In this document: positions 24,980 through 36,696 of the stretch, piece after piece
How positions within the stretch are numbered: the stretch's first letter is position 1
How the letters are laid out: each line of letters starts with the position of its first letter
From: Halictus rubicundus
Taxonomy: Eukaryota; Arthropoda; Insecta; Hymenoptera; Halictidae
Assembly: GCF_050948215.1 (NCBI RefSeq)
Contig: NC_135149.1
Coordinates: forward strand, 13,497,001-13,561,000
DNA: 64,000 bases
Reading direction: 5' to 3'
The notes under the pieces: generated by a model
What the model saw: only the letters and a program-made list of their open reading frames with translations
What the model was told of the DNA's origin: nothing
Databases searched by the model: none
Position numbers and translations under genes: made by a program

Positions 24980-25050
24980 GTGGTAAGAGTGAGGTTAGGT
25001 GACAACGTGGTAAGAGTGAGGTTAGGTGGCAACGTGGTAAGAGTAAGATA
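24980..25050. repeat. 27-bp minisatellite, about 2.6 copies
   Basis: GTGGTAAGAGTGAGGTTAGG recurs at 24980, 25007 and 25034 with a 27-base period. The third copy is partial. Confidence 0.85.
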
Positions 25051-25883
25051 GATGTAATGAGATGTTAACAATTACCATACGTAAGGATAGAAAATAGCAT
25101 TTTACACTGTAGAGTCTGCCTGGACGTTATAACAAAAATATGGAACGTGACGGACCACAATTCATTTTCTTTTATTTGTGATTAACATACTGCAAAACAT
25201 TCAATAATTATGTTGCGTGTTGTTTTCTACATCGACGTCGATTTTTTCTGATGAATGAGTCTGAAATAAAATGTTAACAAAAATCGAAACATTTGACCGA
25301 ATATTAATGACAAATATAAATATTGAAACAATTATAATAAATTCAGTGATGCGTCATCGTCAAACATTGACGTATCGATAAAATTACTCGTTACTGAGAA
25401 GCAAAAACATAGAGTAGAGTGTTTCGCGTTTTAAAATTATCACATAACTTATTCATGTATATTTTATTACTTGACATTTTTGTCTTATTTTTACTTGTAA
25501 AATGGACAGTAGGAATTTTTATAGAAACTTACGGAATATCCTGTGTAATGGGAAACTACAATAACGAGAAGCCCAATGGAAAAATTGAAAAAAAAACCAT
25601 AGCAATGAAAAACAGAAAAATAACGAGAGAAAAAACAAAAGAGCAGATAGAGATGGAAATGAGGGAAAGAAGATAAAGAACCAATTATGGAGAACGAAGA
25701 AGGAGGAAAAAGAAAAAGGGGAAATAAGAACATTCAGGATAACCCAATGAACAAACCAGAGATGGTGACAGATAGCACACTGAGGAATAGAAAAATATGA
25801 AGCTAACGTTATGTTTAAAAAAATGGATTATCAACAAAGTTGTGTATAAATACAGAGAAAATTTAACACTTTTTTAACAATAA

Positions 25884-26065
25884 CATACTGTAAGGTATAA
25901 TAATAATAATAATAATATACTGTAAGGTATAATATACTGTATACTTATTATATAATAATAATATACTGTAAGGTATAATATACTGTATACTTATTATATA
26001 ATAATAATATACTGTAAGGTATAATATACTGTATACTTATTATATAATAATAATATACTGTAAAG
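25884..26065. repeat. 46-bp minisatellite with TAA microsatellite
   Basis: ATACTGTAAGG-type phrases start at 25885, 25917, 25963, 26009 and 26055. The last three intervals are exactly 46 bases and nearly identical; the first is 32. Units contain TATACTGTATA and TTATATAATAATAATA, and a (TAA)n stretch sits in the first unit. Near-identity suggests recent expansion. Confidence 0.92.
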
Positions 26066-27402
26066 TTTTTTAACAAACTATAACATTATCAATTCATATT
26101 ATAGTCAAAGATCTAAAAGTATTGTCTAATTTATTGGGAAATTTAGTATTAACTTCATAACTATTATTGGCACGATTTACCTATACCAATAGATGCGGTT
26201 GTCCTTGTTTGCTGCTGACCAGGAGTATCTAAAGAATATATTTCCTTACTTATTCACTCAAGCAGTGATTTTAGCAAATTAAACAATGATAATCCAGTGT
26301 GTATCTTTTAGGCATTGATAATGTAGTACCTTTAAAGATGTTTATTGTATACATATGTTTTGTAAAACATAACCGGATAATTATTCCCGTGTAAATTATT
26401 GCACTAAGTGTCGTTCGAGAGTAACATTTTTGATTGTTTCTTAAACATTATTTACTGATTGACGTTAACGATACAAAATTCCTGTTGTCCACGTTTACAA
26501 TGAATATGAAGAACTTGAATTAGCAATGCAAGAGTCATGTTTGCTGCATAAAACGTTCATGTTTATGAAAAATACATGTTTGCATACATCGCGTATTATA
26601 ATGAATAACATCACTTTGTATTCAGCTCATAGCTTGCATGAATTTCATTACAAAGTTATGCCTTGAAGTTCATGTAGCTGTAAGGGTAATACATTAAAAT
26701 AAAGCTTTAATAATGACTGCAACAAGATAAGAAAGAATCGCGTGTGAACGAGTCATAAGAATTTATTTAACAAACTCAAGGAATCCTGTCAAAGTATCAG
26801 TCACACAAAAATAAATTTTTGTCCGTATTTAACGCAAACTTTCCTAACTAAGAACGTATTAATTAATTACAAAGTTTCCTCGACCAAAGTCATAGAAATT
26901 AAACTGTCATTCTACGCCGGCATTAATATTTCTCGTCCATCATCATCAACAGGTTTTCCAACAATTTTTGCACGAGATGGTTCCCCGTCATTAATTAAAC
27001 GATATTCGGAGAGGAAAAACTTTCTCCACCCAAGGAAGGAAAAGTTCGGGGATTATATACTTGTGGCAATTTTTCCCAACAATACTTTTCGGACGCGTTG
27101 TTTCAGCTGTCAGTCACAACTTCGCCAAATTACTTGTGCTCCGTTCGCGCATCAAATTTATTTCGTCGATGCCATAATGGCGAAACTTTGCAACCACACG
27201 TTGTGTATGATTGAAGTAAGGCGGAATCTCGATTATGGGTGTTTATCAGCTCGAATAACTGAACTAAGTACGTTTATGTGAACATATATTTTTCAAATAT
27301 TACTTTATGACAGTATAGAATCATTGGGAAATTATTTTTTAGGCTACGAGTTTAATATGAATCCTCATAAGCTTCAAAGTTAAATAAAAATGTATTTTAT
27401 AA

Positions 27403-27536
27403 TATAGTCCCAAAATTGTTATACTTTCTTGAAGAGAGTGATTCCTAAGGTCACTTGAAATAATTTTTTCTTTTACGGAGATGTTCTCCGCAGCTTCGTT
27501 AAGGAGTTATTAACGGAAAACGCGGACCAATCAGAG
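27403..27536. mobile_element. fold-back family C, copy 2 (left half only)
   Basis: The sequence from about TATAGTCCCAAAATTG to GCGGACCAATCAGAG matches the left arm of copy 1. Conserved blocks are the TTCTTGAA start, the GATTCC(T/C)(A/G)AGGT block, TTCGTTAAG(G/A)AGTTATTAACG and the CCAATCAGAG block. The right arm is missing. It stops exactly where family A copy 3 begins. Confidence 0.68.
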
Positions 27537-27538
27537 TA

Positions 27539-27692
27539 TACAGTGTTTACTCTATATGTGTCCCAAATGCCTAGCCGATAAAAGTCCCAGAACTATCCGT
27601 GAGGGGCCATGAACCGAGGCCTCTAGAGCTTTGCTGTCCGATATATGTCCCTGGCTAGACCCGTGTTGTGGACATGTATCGAGTAAAGTTTA
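27539..27692. mobile_element. MITE family A, copy 3
   Basis: It begins TACAGTGTTTACTC, continues with the shared CTAGCCGATAAAAGTCC block and ends with GGACATGTATCGAGTAAAG. It lacks the copy 1 core. It abuts the broken end of a family C element. The C sequence does not resume on the far side, so either the insertion was followed by deletion or it inserted next to a broken copy. Confidence 0.7.
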
Positions 27693-28152
27693 TTTATATA
27701 CTCTATAAATACGTAAAATTTGGGAACCAGAAATGACACTTCTGTCAGATTCAGTGCAATATAGTTTCAAAATTAATTCAGCAAATCCTGTCATTCTTGC
27801 AAATCAATATTAACAATTAGTTTTATTGCTCGGCAATAGAATTCTTTCGAGCGACAGTGCAAGAATTTCGTACGGGTGAAGGTAGACTTGTTCGCCTAAA
27901 TTGATCTATCGCCATAAAACCGTGCAGTTAAGTTACAATCGAAGTTCCTTATTTCGCTGGAATGGGAAGGAAGTCGGCAGAATCGATTCCGCTCGAGAAA
28001 GGAGCAAAGCTTCAGATCGGGCTCGACATATCGTTACCTGAAAGTCGAGGAACTGGAAGAACGACTGCATCGAGGCCGAACACAACCGCGGACTGGCTCG
28101 TTGAACCGGAAACAGATTTGTTTCACTGAATTACAAGGCGAGCTCCATTCTA

Positions 28153-28157
<5 letters not shown>

Positions 28158-28210
<53 letters not shown>
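28158..28210. repeat. (CT)n microsatellite
   Basis: About 26 uninterrupted CT units inside a GC-richer segment. Read on the minus strand it gives an arginine-glutamate repeat in a chance frame (28034-28336). Confidence 0.97.
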
Positions 28211-28212
<2 letters not shown>

Positions 28213-30226
28213 CTCCCGGAACGCTGTCAACGGGAAGACCGATCAGCGGAATTACAATCGCACCGCCGAAGCTTTTATGATCAAACGGTGAAAATCGCAA
28301 AGTTACTCTGACCGGGCGCGTGCAATTACCGGCCACCGTTCGAACACCGTCTAAGCCCGCAATTAAACTTTATCTTTAATCTGCCCGGTGTAACTCGGGG
28401 ATAACGATCCTTCATAGATTCCGTAGAGCGACGTAAGCTTCGTAACTGGTAAGTCGAATTCGGGGAAACCCTGATATTAATTGCCTACTAGAATTTTCGA
28501 CGATCGATCGCTCGGAAAGCAAGTCCTTCGAGGTCGAAACGAGAAGTCTTTTGGGGAGTCGATTCTTTAATTACTCGCGAACGTTCGCGATTTTTATTTA
28601 CATTACCAACTTGCCGACTGGTCGCTGACTTCTGAATCGCTCTGTATATACACTTATTTTATAACATTTATTAATAATACATTTTTTTAGTTTTGTAGAA
28701 TATCCAATACGAAACGCAAGATTTGGTTTAAATAATGTAGATCAAAACTATTGTTCCGTGAAATGTTGTATACAACGCTTATAATTTTTGTGTTTTATAT
28801 CCAGCGTCAAGTATTATTTTAAAGAAACCCATTTCCTTTGTTTCGAGACATCTTGACCCGAGCTACTTTTTTCAGGATCCTCGTTTCCATGCTGCGCATT
28901 TTGTCGAAAAATCTGGTCGTCTACATTTTCTTGAAGGCCCATATAAATCTTCTAGTGCGCAGCGCGACATTTCAGAAGTTTTCTTTTGAATTTTGCAGTT
29001 CGTTCAGTGGGAATGCTGCGTTATACAGTGAAGTCTCCCGATTCTCTAACCGCGTGAGAGCGCAACCATATCGCAGACGTGCCGTATTATGTGTGGGCTG
29101 GTTGTAACTAAACAAAAGTTTCCATTTTCCCGGGGTATTTCATGCACATCGTACTCGGGGGTATTTAGTCCGCGGTACGAACTTAAATATTCCATTTAAT
29201 AAATTACGAAATTTCTATTGCGCAATTTTCTAGGCGTCCGCATCGCGGTCTTACTTTTATGAATCGTTCTTCTTTCATTAAACTTCTTTCATTTAAACGA
29301 ATTAATTATTTTTTAATGAGTTCCCCCGTGTTTTCTGTTTGCGGCTCGCCGTGACAAATTTCTAGACACCGTGCGCAGACTGTACACTGAGTCACCCAAT
29401 TATGGGAGGGACACGCGGCACGCTTTCAATTCGTATCGTTGATCACTGATAATTAGACCTCGCATTTTTATACGTTTGCGTAAAATTTGACTTCTTCTTA
29501 TATTAGTCTTCTACTCTTAGAGTGTCATTTTGTACTGAGATTTTGCGTACATATTTTACATTATTTGGTCTACACGGTATAATTTTTTTAAGTCAAAAGA
29601 CTTGAAATTGTAGTAGTTATTGAGACCCCCTTAATATTCATTTTCCGAAACTAGTGATATGGAAAATAAGATTTTATTGTTTCGTGAAGACTGAAATATT
29701 CTAATAATTATAGACACGTGAACGAATTCGAAGAACTTGAAAAGGTAGAGAAACCTAGGAGGACGAAATTGCCAGTGCGGTACGGAAGGCAGACACGTTT
29801 TCCGTAGAGCGCGGCATCCAGAAGGATACTTAAAATGATTCTGTCGTCATTGAGATGAAGGGACAAATGTTCATGGTTAATTGCCACGGGGGATCTTTTG
29901 TACTCAGAGGAAGATTAAAAGTCTCCGTTCTCCTCTGGCATTGTCTTTGCCGCCCACCTTAAAGGCGTTAACTCGCGGAGATTATAATTTCTCATTGTCA
30001 ATTCTGCTTGATATAGCTAATACTTTCTTCCGTCTGCCACTTCGCTTCCTTTTCTAGTACTTGCGAGAGAGCAGAATAGCAAGAGAAATAGCTGGACCAG
30101 AGAAAAGTGAAGACGAAGGTATAACAATGTTTCCAATGTTAAGCCCACTTTTTCCTCTCTGTCATAGAGTAATTCAATATTGAACCCTTGTTGAACTTCG
30201 GAAATTTCAATTCAATTAAAGTGCAG

Positions 30227-30229
<3 letters not shown>

Positions 30230-30271
<42 letters not shown>
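30230..30271. repeat. (GA)n microsatellite
   Basis: About 21 uninterrupted GA units, with GAAATTTCAA on both sides (about 30201 and 30270). Confidence 0.97.
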
Positions 30272-30274
<3 letters not shown>

Positions 30275-31559
30275 TTCAAATAAATAAAACACTATTTCTT
30301 TAAACGATTATCCATGACGCATTCAAACAAGCGCAAGAGGCGTTCATTAACGAGTATGACACAGTCTCATTAAAAAATAAAACGTCGGATCTTTAAAATA
30401 ATCCACACTTATTTCTCGCGAACGCGAGCAGGATGGTAACACAGTAACAAACCGTGAATAACAAATGTGGTCCGAGAACAATACCGGAGGTTGTTATCGT
30501 AATCGGAGAACGAGGATAGCAGAAAGAGAATGCAAAGAAATTCGAAGAAAAGTGGGCAGCGCAGGGGGCGAAGACGAAGGGGAAGGTGAGAGAAATTTAT
30601 CACGTACAGGTGTCTGCGAGGATACATCGGGATAATGAGATTCGTGCCCTCTTTCCACGCCATAAACTTGTAAAAAAGCTCGGGGCGTCGTAACAATGTC
30701 CCTTGGTCTACGAGTGATCCGTCCCTGTTGGTTCTTTTTACGACGGCGTCGAAGAGGCTCGGCGACGACGGTGGGTAACGAGTGACAATAGTTCCTGAGG
30801 GTCATGCTCAGACTCGAGAACTTCGTTTGGGAAACATTGTCGACGTCTTCGGCCGGCCCCCGGACTCTCCAATAACGTCTCCACATTTTTATCAGCATCC
30901 CTATCGTTACCAAGATCGTCATCGATCGACAATGTCCGGCCACGACGCGATGAGTATCAACGGTGACCGTCCACTATGTCCTTGGTCCTTTCCCTGAACG
31001 TCTAGACCGACTAATCCCGCATAAGTCCACCAGATTCAATTGTTTCGCGCAGTGATTGCACCCCCGTCACGAATGGAACGGCCATTCTGTTTTCATTTTA
31101 CCGTCCAGGTAGGTAAATACTTAATCGACGCAACAGTGTTCGTTTCGAGTGACCCCGCATTTATAGTGGGCGTTAGTATAATTTTCTACAGGTGAACATG
31201 GGCTGTTTCAATATTTGGAAATTGATTTTAAAAGAATAGCGATTTTAATTTTGTTCTAGAAGGGTGTGCTCACATCTCAGCTGAGGGTGTTCATGCATGT
31301 ACAGTGAACCTGAATTTTTAATGCCTGTTATCATAATTTTAATAGACTTTACACCTGAAACAATTTTAATTCTAATACGCTGTACAATGTGATTGATTTT
31401 TATAATAAAAATGAGATTATTATGGTAAGACGGGGCCTTTCGTTGCTGTGACGAAGCAAGGAATTTTATGGAAATACATATGTGTATATTTGGCACTACG
31501 CTTTTGAAAGAGCTGTTTGGCCGAGGCCTGCGTGCTGAAAGTGTTTCTCTTGAAAGAAC

Positions 31560-31850
31560 TTGTTAGGCGGCGCAGACCTGACAACTACTTTCCGACCGCG
31601 TCCCCTGCAATTGGTGTCACTTCTGCTGTCGAAGACATAATTCGCAGAAGTCTATCCTCAAGTGGACGCAAGTGAGAGCTGCAATCCAGAGTTAGCCTAG
31701 TCCATACAGCGAGTAACGAGTGTATTGAAACTCTGTAGTATTCTGTATTTCTGTTTATTGGTCGACGAGCTTTCTCCTTGCATGCTCAATATAACATTTG
31801 TAATGTATGAATAAACGTTATTTCATACGACGATGGTGGTGAAAAGTTTT
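31560..31850 (+). mobile_element. possible LTR-like block (weak)
   Basis: A GC-richer block starting TGTTAGGCGGCG. It contains TTGGTGTCACTTCTGC and, near its end, an AATAAA-type polyadenylation signal (ATGAATAAACG at about 31807). This composition and order recall a solo long terminal repeat or its junction. I could not define a matching CA end, a target duplication or a second LTR. Family D copy 2 follows directly. Confidence 0.22.
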
Positions 31851-31851
31851 C

Positions 31852-32351
31852 GGTTAAACTTCACCTTGGCAACCCAGAATTTTTTAATTTTCTACTATAT
31901 AATCTTGTACATCTTGGCGAGAAAAAGCCAAAAATCGAAGTTTCAAGGCCAGGAATTCACTGGTTCAAAAGTTCCGCATACATCTACAATTTGTTTCAAT
32001 TTATTCTGACTGAAAATTTGTTTCTGACTGCACATACATTACGGTAGACGTTTTTATATTTTCAAGAGATGCAATAACGAAAAGTTGTTAGAGAAAAGCG
32101 AAGGAAAATACAAGGAATGTTCACGCTTCTATATTTCTGATACTAATTATTTCGTAACAAAGGAACGTTAGTGGAAGTGCTAACTTTATCACCCATTGTG
32201 ATGCATTGTATTTTTAAATACAAGGCTTAACACGCATAATTTTTGAACCAGTGAATTGAAAACTTCGATTTTTGGCATTTTCTCGTTAAGATGAACAAGA
32301 TGATATAGTAGGAAGTTAAAAATGTTTGGGTTGCCAAGGTGAAGTTTAACC
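31852..32351. mobile_element. fold-back family D, copy 2
   Basis: The left arm begins GGTTAAACTTCACC and continues through TTGGCAACCCAG. The right arm ends with CTGGGTTGCCAAGG then TGAAGTTTAACC. Inner parts (GTACATCTTGGCGAG and its complement; AACTTCGATTTTTGGC) match across the arms. About 230 bases between the arms are unrelated to other copies. The flanking octamers do not match, so the duplication is lost or the halves come from separate events. Confidence 0.7.
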
Positions 32352-35300
32352 AAATACAATATTAATCCTTCTTTATGCATCAAACTACATCCTAAAAATC
32401 TCTTACGCTTTTTAGTTGAAAATATAGTTGTTATGGCGCTGGTACTACAGAACAAAGTTAGACACACGCAAAAAATAAATACAGAACGTACAGTATTAAA
32501 TAGCTGAAAATAAAGTTATGATGCTAGTAACATAGCCAGAATAAGGTTAAACGTATATGAACAAATAATTGGAGAACGTGCAACACACTTTTTTCCGCAT
32601 TACGCTTCGTTTTTCGATTAAATCGACAATGATTTATGGCGTCTACGTGTATCGAAGCATAATTCAGCTCACGTGTCTGTCCATTACTCATTAGTTCCTC
32701 TGGCGTCACTTATAAAATTGTCAGCGGCATGGTGTTCCAATTTCAGCGCATTCGTTTAATGAAATCTGCAGTTAGTACATACTCAGGTTGATTAAAGACA
32801 AACAGTATCGTATCATATCGTATCATCAACGCTGTATGCTAAAAGTAGAAATAGTAAACAATAATCAGGAGCTCAGCAGGTGCTCGATGAATTTTCAAAC
32901 CTAATTTGTTTTAAGAACGAAACCTTGTATCAGAAATTGTTATTCAATATTGCAGAGTTACTTTTTCGAGTAGAAACATTTAGGGTTAAATTTTATCAAT
33001 TTGATCATTCTTTGTCCATAATTTTGTAGGGAATTTTTCGTTATGTTAGACAAGTTTAACTAACAATAAGTAAAACCCATTTACAATTAAAATGTACTAT
33101 TAAAAATTATACGTTTCAAAGAAAGCGTTTAACAATTTTCAACGTTCACTTGGTATCTTCAAACACAAACTACAAAGTGTAATTTTGAATGTCCGAATTA
33201 TTTACTGACCAGAAGAATATTAAATTTAATACTGTTTTTAAATATAATATTCTTGCAACACAAGTATATTTCCAATATACATACAACTTGACACAATATA
33301 CATGAATGTTTAAATTACAAATGTTCAATGTTAAAATTAAGGGATGAAATTTCATCCCTTATGTATTTTGTATTAATAAATAATGTAACGTGTATGCATA
33401 GGTATTTGTTCACACTATTCTCAGAATTGTTATAATAAACGTAACTTGCAATATTTGCTGATAGCTTCCAAAGTTTACGTCCCAATTTTGTGCCGCGTTG
33501 CAAAGAATGAAATTTCAAATTAGAATGAAAAATGTATAACTTGTCGAACATAATAAAATTTCGGTGAAAATGCTCGAATCTATATGCCTCTTGCGTGATC
33601 CGAAGGAGGTCTCCGTGCCGCCAAGGAAATTCCAGCTGTCGAACTGCGAGCAGAATTTCTATCGATAAATTGCTTATTTACGTCAAATGCTTTGGAACAT
33701 TCTATGCAGGCACGGTTGAATTGCATTGCAATCCCATCTAGTGCCGATATAATGGCCCTGTATGAACTACGTGACAAAAGGGCTGTTAAATTAACTGTCA
33801 GATTAGTTCCTGACTTCGAAAGCAGCTGCACAATCGACTAAACCTTCGGCGAAAACTTATCGAACCACTTAACCAGCCTTGACGACGACACAATCGCTAT
33901 TGAAGAAAATTCAAGACGATCGAAAACGTACACGCTTCGTTCGCAAATGGAATGTAAGTGTGCAGCATAAATGCAACACGAAACGAAACGTCAATTAGAC
34001 TTTGAAACAATTCAAAATCATCTGAATTGAACTTTGAAGCGCGTTTTATTAACAAAATAAATTGAACAAATTTAACTTTTTTAATAAGCTATAGGGTTGA
34101 AACACAATTTAACAAAGTGGCAGTTATGAATAAATTATAAAAGTGCCTCCAAAACAAATTGATCTTTCGTCACACCATTCGACAGGGCTCCCAACGGTAA
34201 CCCTCTGCGACAAGTTTCAAATCGGTACCCCTACCAGAAGGGTAGTTACAGGGTGAGCACGATTTAACCAATTATGCTCTATTTCTTCTGTTCTGCTCAA
34301 CAATAAATTACGAAATAATTCATGAACATGCTACCAAATAGCACACATGACAGTGAATAATTCCAGAATTTTAGGTTGCAAAATCGATTTTTTAAAAAAT
34401 CCGGAAGCATTTTTTATTAAGATAGGTGAAAGACTCTTAACGAGGGAATAGTAGAACGAACTATCCCCATCAGATGTGATCGCTTCTCAACCAAACATTG
34501 TTACGAACGAAAACTATCGGCTCTCGTGAAAGTAAATCCCAAGTTCCAGTGTTAGAGAGGAATTTCATGTAATTCCGACTTAAATATGTATGTAACACTT
34601 GACAAGGTACCTTCTGTCGGTTTGCATTCTAACGAAGGAAGTCCATGGGAATAATTGCCAATCGACTAAATGGATTTCGCCACTATTCGCGAAGAGGCTG
34701 TAATTACGTCGCTCGGGAGAAACTCGAGCGTTCGAGCACACCTGTCGCCTGATAAAATAATATTTTATAACTTTGCTGATGTCGAGACCCGTTCGACAGG
34801 CACGAAGGTTCACGTCGAATTAAAGAAACCGCCCTTCAATGTTTCTTCAACCGATTAACACCTACGACACTTTCTATTATAACTTTTTTTCTTGCGGAAG
34901 TGTTGCTCCTCTTCCCCATCTCGTCGGCTTAAAAAGAGAAAATTTCTAACTGGCTCTAGAACCGCAGGATAATTATGTTCAAAGTACTAATTACTCGACC
35001 ACCCCATTAGTTCTGGTTTTAGTTAATTTCTTTACTGCTCCGTAACCGAAAGCTCTTAAGATTCTATGAAAATTCAGGTTTCGTTTATGTGAAGTGGTAT
35101 CACAATATTAAATCGATGAATACCTTTGTTTTATGACATGCAATCATTAAATTATTTCATACTATATTTTCTAAATTAGTTACCTGATTATCGCAGTGAA
35201 TTATAGCACAGTGAATATGTGAAAATATGTTACAGAACAATTTATTACTGTATTTATTTTAAAATTTTCATCACTTCACATCTCACACTGTACGTGTTAA

Positions 35301-36585
35301 TAAAATTCTCCGATCATTTTTCTAGATGTGCAAGTACCATAGGACGATGTAAATAGAGATTTTACTCGCGTGCATGCAATTCGCAAGAATGATGTTCCGA
35401 CTACAAATCCGTACTCTCGGCGACGCGTGCACGACACGCGCTATTTCCTTCCGGTAAAAAGAACAGGGGAATACTTCCTCACGTACGAGGTGACATCTGA
35501 GGGCGTTTTGCGGTCGGTTTTCCCTTACCGCAACGAAAGTCCGGTCGGACGTCGTCGAAATTTCGGAACCTGACGAAAATAATGCCGAGCAGAATAAAAA
35601 TTCCTGCACCACGAAAAATATTTAAGTGCGCGAAATTTTGTATACTTTTTGTAACACCCTACAGATAAATTTGGCATTTTACCTATAGTTATTTTCAGCA
35701 TAAATGTATAAAATCCACTTATTAGAGATTGTATCCATTTAGTTATAAAAGCAATTTAAAAAAATTCTATGAAATATTTTCTGAACATATGTACGCAGCA
35801 ATTTTTCTTAAAATAATTTTGTATTTATTGAGAAAGTCTTTAAATGCGATCACAGGAGACAAGTAGGTACTATGTATTTAGAACAAAGGATCTCACATAT
35901 TATGAAACAGCCTTGTAGAAACATAAAACAACAAACACGTTTCCAACCGCAAAAGTAAGAGTTATGTTCATATTATATTTTTAAGATTTACAAACGTTCT
36001 TAACAAGTCCAGAACAATACGTGGAAAACGAAACTGTAGCTCGACATTTATCTACGCATCTCGAAGAAGTTTGTTAACGTTTCTCCCTTCTTTATAAAAA
36101 TAGTGAGCAATTTCTGTGTTTCACACTTCTTCCTATATCCTCCAAGGTATTCCATAAACTTTTTCATCGCCAACTTCCTGGGCTATTCTCACCCCGTAAA
36201 CGTGAGATAGGCACCCATAAAAAGTACTCTTTGCATATTTTTCGATGCTCTTCTCTCGCGATTTTAGATTTAACATCGGTACGTTCTTCGACTCGTAACG
36301 ATCGACAAGTTGGGTAACACCTCTGTGCAGATCGACCACTCGCTCTTTCTGCTTCTCATGTTCTTCCCGTAGCTAATCTATCATCTGTGTCATGTGTCGG
36401 CAGTCGAGATTCGGACGAAAGCTATTGAAGTTCTACTGTACACCCGAAAACAAAATGACGGCGCGTCAGCGTAGATTGACACGCGCGGCTACACACAATA
36501 CGCGCAAGTACATCATCGTCCAAAAATATCCACAAGAATATCCTACTGGATATTCCTCCTGGATCCTATTCCGGTTCATTCGAAT
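32352..36585. other. non-coding AT-rich stretch
   Basis: No gene is recognised. A perfect 24-bp palindrome lies at 33338-33361. A GC-richer block at about 34170-34260 (CAGGGCTCCCAACGGTAACC...) stands out in AT-rich DNA without definable ends. The rest is featureless. Confidence 0.4.
33338..33361. repeat. perfect 24-bp palindrome
   Basis: A TAAGGGATGAAA half-site is followed immediately by its exact reverse complement, with no spacer. It could be a cruciform, a dimeric protein site or the junction of a vanished fold-back element. Confidence 0.95.
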
Positions 36586-36696
36586 CAGTGAATTCCTCGC
36601 CTTAAAACTTCGATTTTTGCCATTTTCTCGCCAAGATGTACAGGATCATATAGTAAAAAGTTAAAAATTTCTGGGTTGCCAAGGTGAAGTTTAACC
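36586..36696. mobile_element. fold-back family D, copy 3 (right arm only)
   Basis: The sequence from CAGTGAATTCC through AACTTCGATTTTTGCC and AAGATGTACAGGATC to CTGGGTTGCCAAGG and GAAGTTTAACC matches the right arm of copy 2. The left arm is absent. Confidence 0.65.

Larger units (their letters stand above)
24521..27402. other. AT-rich stretch with minisatellites and purine tracts
   Basis: No gene is seen. Two purine-rich runs occur on the plus strand, at about 24885-25000 and 25560-25740. The second gives a lysine/arginine/glutamate-rich open frame (25419-25676) that is probably a by-product of the A/G-rich strand. Separate entries give the tandem repeats. Confidence 0.4.
27693..31559. other. 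non-coding stretch with CT and GA tracts
   Basis: No gene is recognised. Around 28000-28600 and 30400-31000 the sequence is GC-richer. In the latter, three minus-strand frames in different phases (30494-30943, 30738-30932, 30409-30696) overlap. One contains RRRR-type basic runs, but the longest opens only at GTG and none resembles a known family. Confidence 0.4.

Noticed and set aside
25419..25676. Frame with hydrophobic start and K/R/E-rich tail
   Set aside because: It follows from AT-rich then purine-rich composition; no ORF1-type motif is seen.
28034..28336. Frame with an arginine-glutamate repeat
   Set aside because: It is simply the translation of a CT microsatellite.
30409..30943. Three overlapping minus-strand frames, one with RRRR and dibasic runs
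   Set aside because: Basic runs hinted at a neuropeptide precursor, but there is no signal peptide, the longest frame opens only at GTG, and frames in different phases compete.
32189..32467. 92-codon minus-strand frame
   Set aside because: It runs across the right arm of fold-back family D copy 2, so it is a by-product of the element.
33580..33831. 83-codon minus-strand frame with protein-like composition near a possible acceptor
   Set aside because: No recognised domain, no partner exon, and its length is at chance level.
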